Positions 14,675 through 17,804 of a stretch of DNA of 17,804 nucleotides are shown here, in pieces. The position numbers and the translations under genes are program-made. The stretch is taken from contig DCKY01000231.1 of the NCBI GenBank assembly GCA_002320775.1, positions 1 to 17,804 of the forward strand, in the 5' to 3' direction. How positions within the stretch are numbered: the stretch's first letter is position 1; each line of letters opens with the position of its first letter. The notes beneath the pieces are model-generated. The model saw only the letters and a program-made list of their open reading frames with translations. It had not been told where the DNA came from and did no database searches. This DNA comes from Planctomycetes bacterium UBA1662. Its GTDB lineage: Bacteria; Planctomycetota; UBA8108.

Positions 14675-16095
14675 GCGTTGATACAACGACGGAAGAGCCG
14701 CAGGCCGATTCAGGTGAGGCTCCCAGTGAAGATGCCGATCGCGGCCGGGGGCTCATCTTAATCGTCGACGATGATCGAAACCATGCCGAGGGGTCGCGTG
14801 ACGTTCTCGAGATGGTGGGCTTCCGCTGTGATGTCGCCACCAGCGGCGCGGAGGGGATCTCCATGCTCTCCCGGCGGCAGTATGATCTTGTGCTTACGGA
14901 CCTGGTCATGGATGACATCGATGGGATGGAGATTATTCGCCAGGCCCAGCAGATCAATCCATTTGTAGCGGTGGTTGTCTTCACCGGTCATGCGACCATC
15001 GAGACGGCGGTCGAGGCTCTCAAACGCGGCGCGGTGGATTATCTCGTCAAGCCGCTGAATATCGAGGGTTTGCGGGTTCGCGTAGAGCGGGCGCTCGAGC
15101 ACCAGGAGCTTGTCAGGGTGAATCGCGAGCTTGAGGAGAGGCTCGACAAGCGCTTCGGATTCGAGAAGATCGTCGGCAATAGCGAGCCGATGCGAAAGGT
15201 CATCGAGTTGTGCAAGCAGATCGCCGAGACGGATGTTTCCGTTCTGATCACCGGGGAAAACGGAACGGGCAAGGAGCTCATAGCCCAGGCCCTGCACGAG
15301 AACAGCCTGCGCAAGGGTCGTCCCCTGGTGCCGCTCAATTGCGCCGCGCTCTCCCCCCAACTGGTCGAGAGCGAGCTCTTCGGTCATGAGAAGGGCGCCT
15401 TCACCGGGGCTAATTTTCAGAAGAAGGGTCGCTTCGAGTTCTCCGACCGGGGCACTCTGTTCCTCGATGAGGTCGGAGATATCCCGATGGAAACCCAGGT
15501 GAAGCTGCTCAGGGTCCTCGAGGACGGGGAGATCACGCGGGTTGGTTCCAACAAGCCGATCAAGGTCGATGTGCGCCTGATTTCGGCTACCAACCGTGAG
15601 ATCGAAACCCTGATCGAGGACGGCAAGTTTCGCGAGGATCTCTACTACCGCCTCAAGGTGGTTACCGTTCACCTGCCGCCGCTTCGCGAGCGTCGCCAGG
15701 ACATTCCGCTCCTTCTGAATCACTTCATCGGGCAGTTTTCACGTGCCTACAAAAAGCCGGTTCGTGAAATCGAGCGCGAGGCGGTCAACATCCTCAGCTC
15801 TTACGGCTGGCCCGGCAATGTGAGGGAACTGAAGCACGTCGTGGAGAACATGGTGGTGGTCTCGGGAGGGCCGGTGTTGACGGTCGAGAACCTCCCCGAG
15901 AGCATTCACCAGGGCCAGCACAAGTCGCCTACCGAGGTCCAGTCCCTTGTCGGGGTACCTCTCAAGGAGGTCGAGAAGATTCTCATCGAGCAGACGCTCG
16001 AGCAGGTTGGAGGTAATCGCCAGGAGGCGGCGAGGATGCTCGGCATTGGGGAGCGAACGATGTATCGCAAGCTCAAGGAGTACGGGTTGAGTTGA
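14671..16095 (+). CDS. NtrC-family sigma-54 response regulator
   Basis: This 474-residue regulator is phosphorylated by the preceding kinase and activates sigma-54 promoters. After an acidic 25-residue N-terminal extension, the receiver (27-145) has the acidic pair Asp34-Asp35, phospho-acceptor Asp77 (LVLTDLVM), Thr105 and Lys127. The AAA+ domain (about 163-400) carries GENGTGKE (195-202), NCAAL, GAFTGA (242-247), GTLFLDEVGD (261-270), FREDLYYRL and WPGNVREL. A Fis-type HTH ends the protein (GGNRQEAARMLGIGERTMYRKL). All ATPase and sigma-54 contact motifs are intact. Unlike the two activators on the minus strand, which read NCGAL, it has the common NCAAL, so it is from another branch. Target genes are not proven; a sigma-54-like element lies 150 bp downstream, before dnaK. 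Confidence 0.95.
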   Translation: MSVDTTTEEPQADSGEAPSEDADRGRGLILIVDDDRNHAEGSRDVLEMVGFRCDVATSGAEGISMLSRRQYDLVLTDLVMDDIDGMEIIRQAQQINPFVAVVVFTGHATIETAVEALKRGAVDYLVKPLNIEGLRVRVERALEHQELVRVNRELEERLDKRFGFEKIVGNSEPMRKVIELCKQIAETDVSVLITGENGTGKELIAQALHENSLRKGRPLVPLNCAALSPQLVESELFGHEKGAFTGANFQKKGRFEFSDRGTLFLDEVGDIPMETQVKLLRVLEDGEITRVGSNKPIKVDVRLISATNREIETLIEDGKFREDLYYRLKVVTVHLPPLRERRQDIPLLLNHFIGQFSRAYKKPVREIEREAVNILSSYGWPGNVRELKHVVENMVVVSGGPVLTVENLPESIHQGQHKSPTEVQSLVGVPLKEVEKILIEQTLEQVGGNRQEAARMLGIGERTMYRKLKEYGLS

Positions 16096-16110
16096 GCCCG
16101 GTTCCCATTA

Positions 16111-16158
16111 CTGCCAGCGTGACAAGGCAGGGGCGGTTAATGCCTGCCACTTTGGCAG
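16111..16158 (+). other. Chain of mutually exclusive hairpins after the response regulator gene
   Basis: Four segments can pair with their neighbours: CTGCC (16111-16115), GGCAGG (16126-16131), CCTGCCA (16143-16149) and TGGCAG (16153-16158). Pairings 1:2, 2:3 and 3:4 exclude each other, as in attenuators. The 3:4 hairpin has six pairs and a three-base loop. No T-run follows directly. Confidence 0.35.
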
Positions 16159-16246
16159 CCCTGAGAGTGTTCCAATCTGGGGAAAGCAGCTTTTTATTGT
16201 CATAAGATGTTTAATAGAAACAACTAACAGTTAACCCTCTGGCGGT

Positions 16247-16263
16247 TGGGAACGCTATTTGCA
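16247..16263 (+). promoter_or_regulatory. Candidate sigma-54 (-24/-12) promoter upstream of dnaK
   Basis: The element tgggaacgctatttgca has GG at 16249-16250 and GC at 16261-16262 with the required 10-bp gap. It matches 11 of the 14 specified positions of the consensus YTGGCACGrNNNTTGCW, including the whole TTGCA block. It would start a transcript near 16274, with a leader of about 125 bases to the dnaK ATG. It lies directly after an NtrB-NtrC pair. Confidence 0.45.
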
Positions 16264-16398
16264 TTTCTTTCAGGTCAGAAGAGTTCCTGCATTCTTCCTT
16301 TGCCTGAGTTTGGAAAAACCCGGCATTCGAGAGTGCGGGCAAAACAAGTTCAGTAAACGAAAACAGAAATAACAGAGTCTTAGACTCAGGGGGCTTCA

Positions 16399-17804
16399 AT
16401 GTCCAAAATCATCGGAATCGATCTTGGAACCACGAATTCGGTCGTGGCAGTAATGGAAGGCGAAGAACCGGCCGTCATCGCCAACGCGGATGGAAACAGG
16501 GTCACTCCCAGCGTTGTGGCTTTTACCGACAAAGGCCGCCTGGTCGGCATGCCGGCCAAGCGCCAGGCCGTCACCAACCCGAACCGTACGATTTTCTCTA
16601 TCAAGCGTTTCATGGGGCGGCGTCATGCCGAGGTCTCCAGCGAAGAAAAAATGGTTCCCTACCCGATCAGTGGAGGGGATGACGAGCTGGTCAAGGTGGA
16701 GATTGACGGTAAGAGCTACACACCGCCTGAGATCTCCGCCATCGTGCTGCAGAACCTCAAGGAGACTGCCGAGAGCTATCTTGGCGAGAAGGTCGAGAAG
16801 GCCGTCATCACGGTGCCGGCGTATTTCAACGATTCTCAGCGCCAGGCGACCAAGGATGCCGGCAAGATCGCCGGGCTCGAGGTAGAGCGTATCATCAACG
16901 AGCCGACCGCCGCGGCGCTGGCGTATGGGCTCAAGGGGAAGAAGTCGGGTGAGAGGGTTGCTGTTTTCGATCTCGGAGGCGGCACCTTCGATGTCTCGAT
17001 TCTCGAGGTGGACGAGGGCTTCTTCAAGGTGCTCTCGACCAATGGCGATACTCATCTCGGAGGAGATGATTTTGACCAGGTTCTGATTGATTACATCGCC
17101 GATGAATTTCAGAAGGAGCAGGGAATCAACCTGCGCGGTGATGACATGGCCCTCCAGCGTCTCAAGGAGGCGGCGGAGAAGGCCAAGTGCGAACTCTCGA
17201 CCAATCCCGCCACCGACGTGAACCTTCCCTTTATCACGGCGGACCAGAGCGGGCCGAAGCATCTTCAGATGGAGATTACCCAGGCGACCTTTGAGCAGCT
17301 CATCGGGTCCCTGATCGATCGCCTGCGTAAGCCCTGCACCAAGGCTCTCGAGGATGCCGGCTTCACCCCTGACCAGGTCGATGAGATTGTCCTGGTGGGA
17401 GGCTCGACCCGTATTCCTTCTGTTCAGAAGGTCGTCGAGGAGATCTTTCAGAAAGATGCCAACCGTTCGGTGAATCCCGACGAGGTCGTCGCTCTCGGAG
17501 CGGCTATCCAGGGAGGAATCCTGCAGGGAGACGAGAATCTCAAGGATGTTCTCCTGCTCGATGTCACCCCGTTGTCGTTAGGAATCGAGACCCTCGGAGG
17601 GGTCATGTCGAAGCTCATCGAGCGCAACTCGACCATCCCGACGACCAAGAAGGAGGTCTACTCGACGGCCGCGGACAATCAGCCCGGGGTCGAGATCAAG
17701 GTCTTTCAGGGGGAGCGCGAGCTCTGTAACGACAATCGCCTGCTGGGCAGCTTCAATCTGGATGGACTGCCGCCGGCACCCCGGGGAGTTCCCCAGATCG
17801 AGGT
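16399..17804 (+). CDS. dnaK: Hsp70 chaperone DnaK, 3' end outside the window
   Basis: DnaK binds exposed hydrophobic peptides under ATP control with DnaJ and GrpE. The 468 visible residues cover the whole nucleotide-binding domain and the start of the substrate domain. Seen motifs are the phosphate-1 loop IGIDLGTTNS, VITVPAYFNDSQRQAT, NEPTAAALAYG, the phosphate-2 loop FDLGGGTFDVS, VLVGGSTRIP and the linker DVLLLDVTPLSLGIET (383-398). The stretch after KRFMGRR contains the extra residues typical of Gram-negative DnaK. ATG at 16399 has a strong AGGGGG five bases upstream. The frame has no stop before the edge, so about a quarter of the protein is missing from view. No CIRCE repeat or sigma-32 box is seen upstream; a sigma-54-like element is. 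No dnaJ or grpE is present on the left side. Confidence 0.98.
   Translation, partial: MSKIIGIDLGTTNSVVAVMEGEEPAVIANADGNRVTPSVVAFTDKGRLVGMPAKRQAVTNPNRTIFSIKRFMGRRHAEVSSEEKMVPYPISGGDDELVKVEIDGKSYTPPEISAIVLQNLKETAESYLGEKVEKAVITVPAYFNDSQRQATKDAGKIAGLEVERIINEPTAAALAYGLKGKKSGERVAVFDLGGGTFDVSILEVDEGFFKVLSTNGDTHLGGDDFDQVLIDYIADEFQKEQGINLRGDDMALQRLKEAAEKAKCELSTNPATDVNLPFITADQSGPKHLQMEITQATFEQLIGSLIDRLRKPCTKALEDAGFTPDQVDEIVLVGGSTRIPSVQKVVEEIFQKDANRSVNPDEVVALGAAIQGGILQGDENLKDVLLLDVTPLSLGIETLGGVMSKLIERNSTIPTTKKEVYSTAADNQPGVEIKVFQGERELCNDNRLLGSFNLDGLPPAPRGVPQIE

Larger units (their letters stand above)
16096..16398 (+). other. 303-bp gene-free region before dnaK
   Basis: No credible gene is present. The left part (16111-16158) is a run of complementary GGCAG/CTGCC segments that can form alternative hairpins. 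The middle (about 16190-16240) is AT-rich with small inverted repeats, TGTTT-N5-AAACA (16208-16222) and AACT-N3-AGTT (16222-16232). A sigma-54-like promoter is at 16247-16263. Near the right end CCCGGCA (16319-16325) and TGCGGG (16334-16339) form an imperfect hairpin. No CIRCE element and no T-tailed terminator were seen. Confidence 0.7.

Noticed and set aside
14758..15723. Minus-strand open frame of 321 codons
   Set aside because: Antisense to the response regulator, whose receiver and AAA+ motifs are unmistakable.
16181..16200. AAAGCAGCTTTTT as an intrinsic terminator
   Set aside because: The stem would have a one-base loop and no stable GC-rich pairing upstream; the T-run alone is not enough.
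16319..16339. Possible CIRCE-type repeat before dnaK
   Set aside because: GAGTGC occurs, but the partner arm TTAGCACTC and the 9-bp spacing are absent; only an imperfect unrelated hairpin is present.
16396..17262. Minus-strand open frame of 288 codons
   Set aside because: Antisense to dnaK; no recognisable product.

Overview
The window is GC-rich, gene-dense bacterial chromosome. It holds nine protein-coding genes, two of them cut by the window edges, and no RNA gene, insertion sequence or CRISPR array that I could find. The DnaK at the right end carries the nucleotide-binding-domain insert typical of Gram-negative DnaK. An RqcH/NFACT protein, a lipoprotein, a Ser/Thr protein kinase fused to a sigma-54 activator, and two further sigma-54 activators sit nearby. 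This mix is unlike enteric Proteobacteria and more like Planctomycetota, Myxococcota or another deep Gram-negative lineage. That placement is inference and I would not name a genus.

Layout. (1) 1-1050, plus strand: 3' part of an NHL-repeat beta-propeller protein, open at the left edge. (2) 1071-2600, minus strand: convergent unknown membrane-anchored protein with five perfect-length 30-bp (10-residue) acidic repeats. (3) 2727-8876, minus strand: the centrepiece, a 2049-residue protein running Ser/Thr kinase, degenerate AAA/STAND-like ATPase, about 650 residues of TPRs, GAF, coiled coil, sigma-54 AAA+ domain and Fis-type HTH. (4) 9015-10625, minus strand: a GAF-type sigma-54 activator just upstream of it, whose AAA+ domain looks like a close relative of the giant's. 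The 138 bp between them hold two adjacent inverted repeats, one matching TGT-N10-ACA. (5) 10850-12814, plus strand: divergent ndk-rqcH pair, with a six-codon mini-ORF that overlaps the rqcH start as ATGA. (6) 12993-13706, plus strand: a small lipoprotein. (7) 13934-16095, plus strand: a sensorless NtrB-like histidine kinase coupled by ATGA overlap to an NtrC-type response regulator. (8) 16399 to the right edge: dnaK, preceded by a 303-bp leader with a good sigma-54-like -24/-12 element and a chain of mutually exclusive hairpins.

How it may fit together. The window is dominated by signalling to sigma-54 RNA polymerase: three enhancer-binding proteins with intact GAFTGA loops, fed by three different inputs (Ser/Thr kinase plus TPR plus GAF in one chain; GAF alone; a histidine kinase to a receiver). 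The remaining genes (ndk, rqcH, dnaK) are housekeeping or protein-quality-control genes. Whether the regulators control those neighbours is open. The sigma-54-like element upstream of dnaK and the paired inverted repeats around the activator genes are the places to look.
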